A stretch of DNA of 64,000 nucleotides from CAVYPR01 sp963770505. Its GTDB lineage: Bacteria > Actinomycetota > Acidimicrobiia > Acidimicrobiales > RAAP-2. The stretch is taken from contig CAVYPR010000001.1 in assembly GCA_963770505.1 (NCBI GenBank), forward strand, positions 1,302,001 to 1,366,000. The letters are read 5' to 3'. The notes below the pieces were generated by a model that was not told the DNA's origin, made no database searches, and worked only from the letters and a program-made list of their open reading frames with translations. Shown here one piece after another: positions 1 to 8,927 of this stretch. The first letter of the stretch is position 1, and every line of letters begins with the position of its first letter. The position numbers were made by a program, and so were the translations under genes.

Positions 1-3000
1 GTCGCGCCGGCGGTGACTGTGACCGCTGTGGCCGCTGTCTCGGTCGCCTTGTCGTTGTACCACTGGGCGAGGTAGTTGCCCTGGTTCCCATAGCACAGCG
101 TGAAGGAGACGTGATAGGCGCCCGTCGCCAGGCCCTTGATGGTGTACGTGCCAGTGGCCGCGGTGGTCGCATAGCCGAACCCACCTGACGATACGGGTTC
201 GGCTTCGACGCAGATTGTCCGGAGCCCGGCCCCCCCTGTCTTGGCAGTGACCGTCCCCTTGATTTCGCCGCCGACGATGAGTGTGGCGTTGATGTTCGGC
301 GTGGGTGTCGCGCCCTCGGTGGCCACGACCGTTGTGGCCGCTGTCTCGGTCGCCTTGTCGTTGTACCACTGTCCGACGTAATTGGCGCTCGAACCGCAGG
401 GGAGGAACTCGACGTGGTACGACCCCGTCGCCAGGCCCTTGATCACATACGTGCCGCTGGCGTTGGTCGTCGCATAGCCGGAGGATCCTGACGAGATGGG
501 CAAGGCGTCGACGCACACTGTGCGCAGCGCGGAGCCGGTGGCCTTGGCGCGCACCTTCCCGCTGATCTGTCCGCCGACGACGAGGGCGGCATCGATGCCG
601 GGCACGGGGGGGCTTCCCGCGGTCACCGCCACGGAGGTTGCGGTTTCCTCGGATGTCGCGTTCTCCCACCATTGCGTGATGTAATTCTGCGACGAGTTGC
701 AGTCGGCGAACTCGACGTAGAAGCTGCCGGTGGACAAGCCCTTTACTTCGTATGTGCCCCTGGCGCTCGTCTGGGCGAAGCCGTCGGTGCCTCCCGACAC
801 CGGTAGCGCGGTGACGCAGACTGTCGAGAGTCCTTCGCCACCGACGGCCGCGGTCACCTTCCCGGAGATCTCGCCCCCGACGGCGAGGGCGGCGTCGATG
901 TTGGGCGTCGGTGTGGTCCCGGCGGTCACGGGTACGGGCGTGGCGTTTGTCTCCGATGTCGAGTCGTTGTACCACTGGGACGCGTAGTTCTCAGTGTTGC
1001 CGCATGCCGCGAACTCGACCTTGTATGTATTGGTTGCCAGGCCTTTGAGCGTGTACGTCCCGTCCCCGGCGGTCGTGGTCTCGGTCCCGGTGAACCCGGA
1101 GACGGCGTCGACACAGATCCCTCCGAGCGGCGCCCCACCCGAGGCGGCGGTCACCTTCCCGGTGATCTCCCCGCCGACCACGAGGGATGCGTCGACATTG
1201 GGCGTCGGTGTGGTCCCGGCGGTCACTGTGACCGCTGTGGCGTCTGACTCCGTTGTCTGGCCGTTGTACCACTGGGCGAGGTAGTTCTGCGACTCCAGGC
1301 AGGAGTAGAACTCCACTCGGTAGGAACCCGTGGAGAGGCCCTTGACCGTGTACTTGCCTGTGCTCAAGGTCTGGGTGTACCCGTAGCCTCCCGACGAGAT
1401 GGGCAGCGCTTCGACGCAGATTGTGCCGATTCCGGCTCCCCCGGCGGCGGCGGTCACCTTCCCGCTGATGGCTCCGGCCGTGAGCAGTGCCGCTGTGACT
1501 GTGGTCTTCGGGGGACCACCGGCGGTCACCGAGACCGCCGTGGCTGTCGACTCGGATGTCTGGCCCTTGTACCACTGGGGGGCGTAGGTGGCCTCCTCCT
1601 CATCACAGGAGGAGAACTCGACGTTGTAGGAGCCCGTCTGCAGACCCCGCACCGTGTAGGTGCCTGTGCTCAGGGTGACGGCGAAGCCTGCGGACCCGCC
1701 CTCCGTGGTGGGGACAGCCGAGACGCAGATTGTCCCGAGCCGTGCACCGCCCGACGCAGCGGTCACCGTGCCCTTGATTTCGCCGCCGGCCACCATGGAC
1801 GCGTTGATATTGGGCGTCGGTGGCCCACCGGCGGTGACTGTCACCAGTGTCGCAACCGACAATGTTGTCTTGTTGTCCCACCACTGGGGTGCGTAGTTCT
1901 CGGCACTGAAGTAGCAGCCGGAGAACTCCACGGCGTAGCTGCCGGTGGCCAACCCCTTCAGGAGGTAGGTGCCTGTGCTTGCCGTCGTCGCGCTCGCGAC
2001 GTCGCTTTCGGTTCCCGGATACACCGCCTCCACGCAGACTGTGCTGAGCGGGACCCCGCCCGAGGCCGCGGTGACCGTTCCCTTGATCTCGCCGCCGGCG
2101 ACCAGTGTCGCGTCGATGCTGGGCGTTGGCGGCGCCCCGGCGGTCACTGTCACCAGTGTGGCCGTTGTGCGCGATGTCTGGTCCTTGTACCACTGGGTGA
2201 CGAAGTTCTTGGTGTCCGAGCAGGGCGAGAACTCGACCTCGTAGGAACCGGTCGCCAATCCCCGGATCGTGTATGTGCCGCCGGCGCTCGTCGCCGCATA
2301 GCCGTAATGATCGAATGTGGAGGAGTCAGCGTCCACGCAGATTGTGGCCAGCGGAGAACCGCCTGTCTTGGCGTGGACCGAACCGGTGATCTCCCCACCG
2401 GCCACCAAGGACGCGCTGATGCCCGGGGTGGGTGTCGTCCCCGCCGTGACGCTCACCGCGGTGGCACTTGTCTCCGATGTCGCGTCCTTGTACCACTGGT
2501 CCAGATAGTTCAGGGCGTTGCCCTCACACGGGTAGAACACGACGCGGTACGAGCCGGTGGCCAGTCCCACGATCGCGTATGTCCCGTCACTGGCCGTCGT
2601 CGCGTAGGCGTAGGATTCCGTGTCCAGCGGGCTTGCCTCAACGCAGACTGTCGACAGCGGCGCTCCGCCCGATGCGGCGGTCACCTTGCCGGTGATCCCG
2701 CCGCCGGTGAGCAAGGAGGCGCTGGCTGAGGCCGGCGACCCTCCCGCCACGACTGTGACCGGTGTGGCGTTTGCCGATGTGGCCTTGTTGTGGAACCACT
2801 GGCTCAGGTAGTTCTGCGGGCGATTGCAGGGGTAGAACTCGACCGCGTACTTACCGGAGGCCAGGCCCCTGATGGTGTAGGTACCTGTGCTCGCCGTCGT
2901 GGCCTCGCCATAGGTGGTGCCGGTGGTCGGCGCGGCGTAGACACAGACTGTGCCCAGGGCGGCACCTCCGCTCGACGCCGTGACCTTGCCCGAGATAGAA

Positions 3001-4250
3001 CCGCCCGATTGCAGTGTGGCGTTGACCGACGGCGTGGCGGAGGCCCCTGCCACGACTGTCACCGGTGTTGCCGTCACCTCCGAGGACTTGTCCTTGAACC
3101 ACTGGGAGAGGTAATTCCCCGGGTTGCCGCACGGGCTGAACTCAGCGCTGTACTTGCCCGAGTTGAGGCCCACCACCGTGTACGTCCCGCCACTCGACGT
3201 CTTGGCTGAGCCGACTTCCTCCTCGGTCCCCAACGAGTAGGCGTAGACGCAGATTGTGGCCAGGGTTGCTCCGCCGGTCGCCGCCTTCACGGTCCCGGTG
3301 AAGGAGCCCCCGGTGAGCAGGGAAGCGTTCTTTGTGGTGAGGGGCGGGTTACCGGCAACCACTGTCAGCGTCGTCGCCCCTGTGGAGGTGGCCGTGCCCG
3401 GGTAGTACTGGGGCAGGTAGTTCTGTGTCTTCCCATTGCAGCCCGTGGCGAAGAACCTCACCTGGTACTTGGCGGTGGCCAGACCCATGAGGGCGTAGGT
3501 CCCGTTGGAGGCGGTCGTGGCCTCGGCGTTGGTGCCCCCGAAGCCGGGCACGGCGGTGACGCAGATTGTGCCCAGCAGTGCCCCGCCCATGGCCGCCTTC
3601 ACGGTGCCCTCGATCTCGCCCCCGGCCGCCAAGGTGGCGTTCTTGCCGCTGGAGGTGACCCCGACCTTGACTGTGACAGGGGTCGCACTTGTCTGGGTGG
3701 CGCTCCCGTCGTACCACTGGGTGAGGTAATTCTGGGTGTGCCCTTCGCACGAGACCGCCGAGAAGTACAGGTCGTATGCGCTGCTCGGGTTGAGTCCCGG
3801 GATGGTGTAGTCCCCTGTCGCCAGGGTGACGGCGGCCGGCTGGGATGTCTCGCCGCTGAAGGCGGTCACGCACACGTTCTGCAGGCCGACCGAGGAGGCA
3901 TTGGTGACCTTCCCGGAGATGGCTCCGCCTGCGGGCAAGGCGGCACCGACGGCTGTCGTGTGGCCACCGCTCGTCACGGTCACGTACTTGGCCAGACCGA
4001 TCTCCCCGGTCCCTTGTGCCGTGCCGTTGTAGTACCTGGCCTGGAAGTACGGGGAGGTGTTGGCCGTGCAGGTCGGCCCGGTCCAGAACTCAACCAGGTA
4101 GGTGCCGGCGGGCAGGCTGCTTTCGCTGTAATTCCCGGCCGCTGTCGCCGCTGCTGTGACCTTGGCCTCGGTGGTCAGGTTGGTGAACGTCACGCATGCC
4201 GCCATGCCGTGGGCGGTTGTGGCATTGGTGACCGTCCCTGAGACGGTCCC
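1..4250 (-). repeat. About 14 tandem coding repeats, period about 300-310 bp
   Basis: On the + strand the anchor cagattgt/cagactgt or a variant recurs near 211, 511, 815, 1114, 1415, 1726, 2036, 2338, 2645, 2943, 3249, 3561, 3871 and 4190. Units are clearly diverged at DNA level while the protein pattern is kept, so the expansion is old and under selection rather than a recent slippage event. Confidence 0.85.
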
Positions 4251-4367
4251 GGTTGTCGCCGCCGCGGCCTGGCCGACCGCTACGGCGACCGAGCCGGCGG
4301 CGATGCCGACCACGGCCACTCCGGCAAGTACTGCCTGCCCAAGCTTCCTCAGCGAAAGAGTGCCCAC
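1..4367 (-). CDS. Secreted multi-repeat protein of carboxypeptidase-regulatory-like domains (3' end outside window)
   Basis: The frame is open from 4367 to the left edge, so at least 1455 residues are visible and the C-terminus is missing. I place the start at GTG 4367 because GGGGTGA at 4379-4373 lies an ideal distance upstream; ATG 4409 and GTG 4376 are in-frame alternatives. Residues 1-40 (MGTLSLRKLGQAVLAGVAVV...) form a typical Sec signal peptide. The rest is about 14 tandem units of roughly 100 residues, each with a GxVTAASGG segment, an ICV strand, a GTYTIRGLATGSYxVEF core, and an NYxxQWY segment followed by VTVTAG. This is the pattern of carboxypeptidase-D regulatory-like / Cna-B-like beta-sandwich domains. 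Most units keep two cysteines (ICV and FxxC), suggesting a disulphide in each domain. A rod-like cell-surface or secreted adhesive protein is inferred; no catalytic domain is visible and the anchor would lie beyond the window. Confidence 0.85.
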   Translation of the reverse strand, partial: MGTLSLRKLGQAVLAGVAVVGIAAGSVAVAVGQAAAATTGTVSGTVTNATTAHGMAACVTFTNLTTEAKVTAAATAAGNYSESSLPAGTYLVEFWTGPTCTANTSPYFQARYYNGTAQGTGEIGLAKYVTVTSGGHTTAVGAALPAGGAISGKVTNASSVGLQNVCVTAFSGETSQPAAVTLATGDYTIPGLNPSSAYDLYFSAVSCEGHTQNYLTQWYDGSATQTSATPVTVKVGVTSSGKNATLAAGGEIEGTVKAAMGGALLGTICVTAVPGFGGTNAEATTASNGTYALMGLATAKYQVRFFATGCNGKTQNYLPQYYPGTATSTGATTLTVVAGNPPLTTKNASLLTGGSFTGTVKAATGGATLATICVYAYSLGTEEEVGSAKTSSGGTYTVVGLNSGKYSAEFSPCGNPGNYLSQWFKDKSSEVTATPVTVVAGASATPSVNATLQSGGSISGKVTASSGGAALGTVCVYAAPTTGTTYGEATTASTGTYTIRGLASGKYAVEFYPCNRPQNYLSQWFHNKATSANATPVTVVAGGSPASASASLLTGGGITGKVTAASGGAPLSTVCVEASPLDTESYAYATTASDGTYAIVGLATGSYRVVFYPCEGNALNYLDQWYKDATSETSATAVSVTAGTTPTPGISASLVAGGEITGSVHAKTGGSPLATICVDADSSTFDHYGYAATSAGGTYTIRGLATGSYEVEFSPCSDTKNFVTQWYKDQTSRTTATLVTVTAGAPPTPSIDATLVAGGEIKGTVTAASGGVPLSTVCVEAVYPGTESDVASATTASTGTYLLKGLATGSYAVEFSGCYFSAENYAPQWWDNKTTLSVATLVTVTAGGPPTPNINASMVAGGEIKGTVTAASGGARLGTICVSAVPTTEGGSAGFAVTLSTGTYTVRGLQTGSYNVEFSSCDEEEATYAPQWYKGQTSESTATAVSVTAGGPPKTTVTAALLTAGAISGKVTAAAGGAGIGTICVEALPISSGGYGYTQTLSTGKYTVKGLSTGSYRVEFYSCLESQNYLAQWYNGQTTESDATAVTVTAGTTPTPNVDASLVVGGEITGKVTAASGGAPLGGICVDAVSGFTGTETTTAGDGTYTLKGLATNTYKVEFAACGNTENYASQWYNDSTSETNATPVPVTAGTTPTPNIDAALAVGGEISGKVTAAVGGEGLSTVCVTALPVSGGTDGFAQTSARGTYEVKGLSTGSFYVEFADCNSSQNYITQWWENATSEETATSVAVTAGSPPVPGIDAALVVGGQISGKVRAKATGSALRTVCVDALPISSGSSGYATTNASGTYVIKGLATGSYHVEFLPCGSSANYVGQWYNDKATETAATTVVATEGATPTPNINATLIVGGEIKGTVTAKTGGAGLRTICVEAEPVSSGGFGYATTAATGTYTIKGLATGAYHVSFTLCYGNQGNYLAQWYNDKATETAATAVTVTAGA

Positions 4368-4779
4368 GCCATTCACCCCACCGAATAAGACGCAATGCGT
4401 CGTCAACATAGCTGCCCGCAAATCGGAACCGTAGGACGTACTCGGACACCGTGCAACCGATTTTGGCTTGGAACGCATTCTCCATCTCCAGATGGGTCAC
4501 CGGGCATGCCGCGCGGTCCTTGCAGCCGGTGGCGGGAGGGTGAAGGACGGGTGTCCGGCGCATCGTGTTTTCCCCCATTGGCCGGATCCCCATTCGACCC
4601 GCTCAGGTGACGCCGTTGCTCACTGGACGCGACCTCGCCAACCGCGACGCGAGCGGCTCGCCGAGCATCGGGCCGAGGAGGGTGACCGGCCGTACCGAAA
4701 TGCCGTGACCAGGTCCTTCGGTCGGATCATTGACGTCGGAGCAGGGCCCGGGAGAGCAGGCGGTGGTGCCCACCCACGC
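4368..4779. other. Intergenic region, 412 bp
   Basis: This is the spacer between the end of the six-gene operon and the start of the repeat protein, both read leftward. It should hold the operon terminator and the promoter of the repeat protein. I see the Shine-Dalgarno GGGGTGA at 4379-4373, but no convincing hairpin, promoter hexamer pair or small gene. Confidence 0.5.
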
Positions 4780-5793
4780 TCAGGCGTGGCGTGTGCCGCC
4801 CTCGGCTTCAAGGCCCAGGAGCCAGGTCGGGTTATCGCGAACCATCGTCTGGATGTCGGCTGCTCCAACCCCGAGGGCCAGGAGGATGCGGACGAAGAGC
4901 TTCATGCCCTCGAACGGCGGGACATTGAGCATGGACCCGTAATCGGTGGCCATCACCAGCCGCTCGACCCCCACCGTGCGCACGATCTCGAGGACCTCCA
5001 CGCGGTCGATCTGGGGGTTGTTGAAGTGGGGGACGGCCGCGTACATGAACAGGCCGAGATAGGCGCCCAAGCGGGCCATCTGGGCCTGCTGTTCCGGAGA
5101 CGCCCGGTTCACGCTGTACTGCGGATGGGTGACGAGGATTCGCTCGACGCCTGCTCGCCGTGCCTCCTCGATCACCACGAAGCGCTCCCGGGTTCCGAGG
5201 TGGCAGGTGTCGAGGAGGGCACGGTGCTCGGCCACCAGGTCGAAGATCTCGTAGAGCTCCGGACGCAGCCCACCGTCTGGAGTCAGCACCTCTATGCCAC
5301 CCGGCTCCCCGAGGACCCGGCGGTGGTGTGCGGCGTCGTGGCTGGGCAGCCACACGCAGCGCCCACCCAGCTTGAGGCTGGTCCGCACGGCCACGGGATT
5401 GATACCCCCGGCCGAGTAGTTGAGAACGACCCCGCCGCAGACCCGGAAACGCTCGGTGCGGCCACGCTCCCTGCCGTAGTCGTCCAGCATCTGCTGGACG
5501 AAGTAGGCCATCGGTGCGGTGTCGGAGTACATGCTCTTGCAGCAGATGGCCCGCATCCCAGCGTCATAGCAACCCCGGGCGATCTCGGCGAAGTCCCAGC
5601 CGGTGTCGACCAGAGCGTCGGGATAGCCGTGAACGTGGATGTCCACCGCGCCGTCCATGAGCGGCGCGATGTCCGACTCGGTGATGTTGCCTTTGTCCCC
5701 CAGTAACTCGACCGTGCGATAGCTCAGCCGGGCCCGCTCGGTCCACTCGGGCGTGAGGGACTCTTCGACGACCTCCTCGTACGCATCACCCAC
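4780..5793 (-). CDS. DUF6282 family protein A (putative metal-dependent hydrolase)
   Basis: 337 residues from GTG 5793, which is preceded by AAAGGAGGT at good spacing. The start overlaps the end of the upstream epimerase gene by 8 bp, so translation is probably coupled. It belongs to the uncharacterised DUF6282 family. Residues 51-60 read DIHVHGYPDA, with the HxH pair (H53, H55) typical of amidohydrolase-like TIM barrels. LPSHDAAHH, DTCHLGTRER and a THPQYSVNRAS segment supply further conserved histidines that could bind metal. A paralogue with the same layout begins the operon at 10818. Last gene of the operon. A lactone or ring hydrolase acting on a sugar-derived product is an inference from context; no member's substrate is known to me. 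Confidence 0.85.
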   Translation of the reverse strand: MGDAYEEVVEESLTPEWTERARLSYRTVELLGDKGNITESDIAPLMDGAVDIHVHGYPDALVDTGWDFAEIARGCYDAGMRAICCKSMYSDTAPMAYFVQQMLDDYGRERGRTERFRVCGGVVLNYSAGGINPVAVRTSLKLGGRCVWLPSHDAAHHRRVLGEPGGIEVLTPDGGLRPELYEIFDLVAEHRALLDTCHLGTRERFVVIEEARRAGVERILVTHPQYSVNRASPEQQAQMARLGAYLGLFMYAAVPHFNNPQIDRVEVLEIVRTVGVERLVMATDYGSMLNVPPFEGMKLFVRILLALGVGAADIQTMVRDNPTWLLGLEAEGGTRHA

Positions 5794-6679
5794 CGGGACC
5801 TCCTTTCCGACGGTCAACGGCGCCCTGGCTCGTCGAAGACGAGCCGAAGAGCGGGTATAGGTACGCCCAGGCGTCAACCGCCGCGGTGCGATCGTCGGGT
5901 AGGGGGAGGATCTCCGCCACGACCGGCCCCTGGTAGCCGATCTCCTCGAGGGTCCGCGCCACGCCGGGAAAGTCGATGTGCCCGCGTCCGGGCGCCAGGC
6001 GGTTGGAGTCGGCCACGTGCACGTAGGCGAGGCGGTCGCCGACGGCGCGGATGGCATCGGGGAGGCTGCGCTCCTCAATGTTCATGTGGAAGGTGTCGAG
6101 GAGCACGCCCATGGACGGCTCGTCAATCTCCTCCAGCACCTCCAGGGCCTCCGCCGCGGTGTGCACCAACCCCGTCTCGTACCGGTTGATGGGCTCGAGC
6201 ACCTGCGTCACCCCCAGTCGGGTGGCTCGTCGCGCGCTCTGGCCCAGGGCGTCGAGGACGTCCCTTCGGCGGTCGGCCCGTTCGGCCTGCGGGACGTCGA
6301 AGCGGCCGCGGATGCCGCCCACGATCACCGACGCCCCGAGATCGGCGGCCAGCTCCACCGCGCCCGCCAGCCGGGCCGCGGCACCCTGGCGAACCGCGGG
6401 GTCGGCGGCGTCGAGGCAGAGCCCGTCGCACACGCAGGCCTGTCCGGTGGCGATGGCCGAGACCGCCAGCCCATGCTGCTCGAGCAGGGCGGACAGCCTC
6501 TGGGCGTCGACATGGCCGGCGTCGCGGACGCTGAGCTCCACGGCCGAGAACCCGTTCCCGGCCACCGCCTCCAGGCCCTCTTCGAGGCGGCCGGGGAAGA
6601 GTAGCGGGCCGAAGGAGGTCGGCAATGGGGAGAGAGCCACCCCGAGGAGCCGTCCGCCGGCCATTGTCCCGACCCCCAT
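5786..6679 (-). CDS. Sugar phosphate isomerase/epimerase-fold protein 1
   Basis: About 297 residues from ATG 6679; ATG 6664 is an alternative with GGGGGT upstream. It has the xylose-isomerase-like TIM barrel (AP-endonuclease-2 superfamily) of ketose 3-epimerases and hydroxypyruvate isomerase. The usual metal and catalytic ligands can be placed: Glu in LEPINRYETG, Asp in LLDTFHMN, His in YVHVADSNR and Glu in VVAEILPLP. PGRGHIDFPGV is the usual loop of tagatose/psicose-epimerase relatives. The gene starts 16 bp after the dehydrogenase stop and overlaps the next gene by 8 bp, so it is mid-operon. It probably interconverts a keto-sugar or keto-acid at one carbon; the exact substrate cannot be told from sequence. 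It is only distantly similar to the second epimerase of the operon (8928-9788). Confidence 0.85.
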   Translation of the reverse strand: MGVGTMAGGRLLGVALSPLPTSFGPLLFPGRLEEGLEAVAGNGFSAVELSVRDAGHVDAQRLSALLEQHGLAVSAIATGQACVCDGLCLDAADPAVRQGAAARLAGAVELAADLGASVIVGGIRGRFDVPQAERADRRRDVLDALGQSARRATRLGVTQVLEPINRYETGLVHTAAEALEVLEEIDEPSMGVLLDTFHMNIEERSLPDAIRAVGDRLAYVHVADSNRLAPGRGHIDFPGVARTLEEIGYQGPVVAEILPLPDDRTAAVDAWAYLYPLFGSSSTSQGAVDRRKGGPGG

Positions 6680-6695
6680 CACGGGTCCGTCCCGA

Positions 6696-7895
6696 CTACG
6701 GGACGAAGACGACCTTCAGGGCGTCGGGCTTGAGCGACCGCTCGACCGCCTCCTGGGCCTGATCGAGGGCGAAGCGGTGGGTGATCAGCTTCTCCCAAGG
6801 GAAGGTGTCGCGGTGGCGCCACATCATCTCGAGGGCCCGGTAGTAGGCGTCGTGCGGGTGGTTCGTGTTGCCGTAGAGGAGGACGTTTTTGGCGGCGATG
6901 TGCCGGTGGATGTTGATGGGCACCTCACCGGTGTCGGCGAAGTTCCCGGTCTCGAGATAGGTGCCTCCCCGGCGGAGCATCTCGAGACCGACTCGGACCA
7001 CCTCGGGGCGGCCGACCGTCTCGACCACCACGTCGGCTCCGCGCCCCTCGGTCTCGTCCCGGATGGCATCCACCAGCTCCCCGTCGCTCATCCCGGCCAC
7101 GTCGACGACCAAATCGGCGCCGAACTCCTTGGCCAGATCGAGCTTGGTCCCGCTGGCGTCGAGCATGATGATCTTGCCGGCGCCCAGGATCCGCGCCTTG
7201 GCCAGCATCATCATCCCCACCGGTCCGGCCCCCTGCACCGCCACCGTGTCGCCGAAGTGGAAGCCCTTGCCGCCACAGGCTGCGAGCTCCTTCCCCCGGT
7301 CGAGCAGGGCGGCCACCACGAACAGCTCGACCAGGCAGGCGAACTCCACCGGGATGTGCTCGGGGACCCGGTAGACCCAGGCCTTGGGCGGCAGGTACAT
7401 GTACTCCCCCCAGCCCCCCACGATGTAGGGGAACCTATCGGCCGGGTACGTCATGCCGATGCCCTCGTGGTCAGCGCAGTAGGGGTAGGCGTGGACGGTG
7501 CGGCAGTACCAGCAGCGGCCGCAGATGACGTTGGGGCAGTTGGTCACGCGGTCGCCCACCCGCAGGTCCTGCCCGCTGTACTCGATATCGCGACCCTCTC
7601 CGTTCATCTCCACCACCACGCCGGCGTTCTCGTGCCCGTGGACGCAGGGGAACACCATCTCCTGCTCGGACTCGGTGCCGCCGTAGAGCGTCACCTCGCC
7701 CCTGAAGGCGTGCTTGTCGGTCCCGCAGATCCCCGACATCTCCATCTTCACGATCACCGCGCCGGGCTCGAGGTGGTCCGGGTAGGGCAGCTCCTGGACC
7801 TCCATGCGCCCGGGGGCCACCATGACCGCGGCCTTGACCTTCTCCGGTCGGGTTCCCGTCACCGGCTTTCTCGTTGCTTCCGTCACGCTCGTCAT
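6696..7895 (-). CDS. Zinc-dependent MDR dehydrogenase (polyol/cyclitol type)
   Basis: 399 residues from ATG 7895 (AAAGGAAA upstream; a GTG lies directly before). Medium-chain dehydrogenase. The N-terminal GroES-like domain has the catalytic zinc motifs SGICGTDKH and CVHGHENAG, and a cysteine-rich structural-zinc lobe (CGRCWYC...YPYC). The C-terminal Rossmann domain has GAGPVGMMM for NAD(P). The ending LKPDALKVVFVP is normal. It would oxidise a secondary alcohol of a sugar, polyol or cyclitol to a ketone. Its neighbours are a creatininase-fold hydrolase (55 bp upstream) and an epimerase (16 bp downstream). That trio recalls the IolM-IolN-IolO inositol route of Thermotoga, but the protein is not close enough by eye to take that name. 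Confidence 0.85.
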   Translation of the reverse strand: MTSVTEATRKPVTGTRPEKVKAAVMVAPGRMEVQELPYPDHLEPGAVIVKMEMSGICGTDKHAFRGEVTLYGGTESEQEMVFPCVHGHENAGVVVEMNGEGRDIEYSGQDLRVGDRVTNCPNVICGRCWYCRTVHAYPYCADHEGIGMTYPADRFPYIVGGWGEYMYLPPKAWVYRVPEHIPVEFACLVELFVVAALLDRGKELAACGGKGFHFGDTVAVQGAGPVGMMMLAKARILGAGKIIMLDASGTKLDLAKEFGADLVVDVAGMSDGELVDAIRDETEGRGADVVVETVGRPEVVRVGLEMLRRGGTYLETGNFADTGEVPINIHRHIAAKNVLLYGNTNHPHDAYYRALEMMWRHRDTFPWEKLITHRFALDQAQEAVERSLKPDALKVVFVP

Positions 7896-7950
7896 CACGG
7901 TTTCCTTTCTTCTTCGTTCGGGGTGCCCTCGCACCGGAGCCCGACGCTGC

Positions 7951-8916
7951 TCACGGCGGGTAGCCCAGGGTGTAGAGGTGCCGACCGCCCGGCTGCAGCG
8001 GTCCGCGCAGGACGGCCTCGACCTCCTCGGCGGCGCGTTGGGACAGGCGGTCGATCGGGGGCAGCGTGCCCGCGGGGTACTTGGTCATGATGTCCTCGAC
8101 CAGGAGCGACAGGTAGTCGAGGATTGCCGTGAGGCCCGGCTTGGCCTTCTCGGCCACCGCCAGGGTGGCGCTGCCCACCACTCCCTCGGGCGTCGCCACC
8201 ACTTCGATCGTCGACCCCCCCACGTGCTGCCAGAACGGGATGGGGAGGTTGTAGGCCGAGCCGGAGCTGTCGATGTGACCCGGCGGCATCAGCGACTCTC
8301 CCTTGGTGTCGACGGCGTCCTCCATGTGCACCAGCTCGGGGAAGAGGGCCAGCGAATATGACGTCTCGCACTCGTCGCCGTGGACGAACGGGGTGTCGAA
8401 GGGCCCGCCGTGCGCCTTGTCGCGAATGTGCTCCTTGATGGTGAACCACCAGTTGACGTTGATGAGCAGCATCGGGACCTGGTACTTCTTGCCGAACTGG
8501 TGCATGGCCACCGGGATCACGAAGTCCTGGCCGTGGCCGTTGAGAAGGATCTGCTTGCGGAAGCCGGAGTTCCACAAACCCGCCATCACGGCCCGCAGGT
8601 TGGCCACGAAGGTCTCCTCGGGGACCACGATCGTCCCCGGCATGCCGAGGTGGTGGTAGGGGTGGGACCCGTACCAGATCGGCTGGGCCACCGTGCAACC
8701 CGTGGCCTGGGCGACCTGCTCGGCCATCCGGGTGACGAGGAACGTGTCCTCACCACTGGGTGCGTGCGGCCCATGATTCTCGGTGGAACCGATGGGCAGG
8801 ATGATGAGGTCGTTCTCCTTCAGCCGCTCAGCCACCTGTTTTCCCGTCATGTTCTGGAGGTAGACGCCCGTCGGTCGGTCCATGTGCCCCCCGTCGGGGG
8901 GAAGTTGCCATTCCAT
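7951..8916 (-). CDS. Creatininase-family hydrolase
   Basis: 321 residues from ATG 8916, chosen for AAGGAGG five bases upstream; ATG 8931 overlaps the previous stop (ATGA) and is the alternative. The metal-binding signature GSTENHGPHAPSGEDT gives the ExH pair and following Asp of the creatininase fold; NGHGQDF and HGDECETSY supply the further His and Glu ligands. Family members hydrolyse cyclic amides or ring ketones: creatinine, formamido-pyrimidines, 3-dehydro-scyllo-inosose in the Thermotoga inositol pathway, and the mycofactocin precursor by MftE. Being in one operon with a dehydrogenase and epimerases, and away from any mycofactocin genes, ring opening of an oxidised cyclitol or sugar lactone is the most likely role. 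Confidence 0.85.
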   Translation of the reverse strand: MEWQLPPDGGHMDRPTGVYLQNMTGKQVAERLKENDLIILPIGSTENHGPHAPSGEDTFLVTRMAEQVAQATGCTVAQPIWYGSHPYHHLGMPGTIVVPEETFVANLRAVMAGLWNSGFRKQILLNGHGQDFVIPVAMHQFGKKYQVPMLLINVNWWFTIKEHIRDKAHGGPFDTPFVHGDECETSYSLALFPELVHMEDAVDTKGESLMPPGHIDSSGSAYNLPIPFWQHVGGSTIEVVATPEGVVGSATLAVAEKAKPGLTAILDYLSLLVEDIMTKYPAGTLPPIDRLSQRAAEEVEAVLRGPLQPGGRHLYTLGYPP

Positions 8917-8927
8917 CGTGGCCTCCT

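Noticed and set aside
6696..8916. Naming the dehydrogenase and creatininase-fold genes iolM and iolN
   Set aside because: Gene order and fold types fit, but neither protein is recognisably close to the Thermotoga proteins, and inositol as substrate is unproven.
7951..8916. Mycofactocin MftE assignment
   Set aside because: MftE is also creatininase-family, but no other mft genes are nearby and the operon contains sugar-type enzymes instead.
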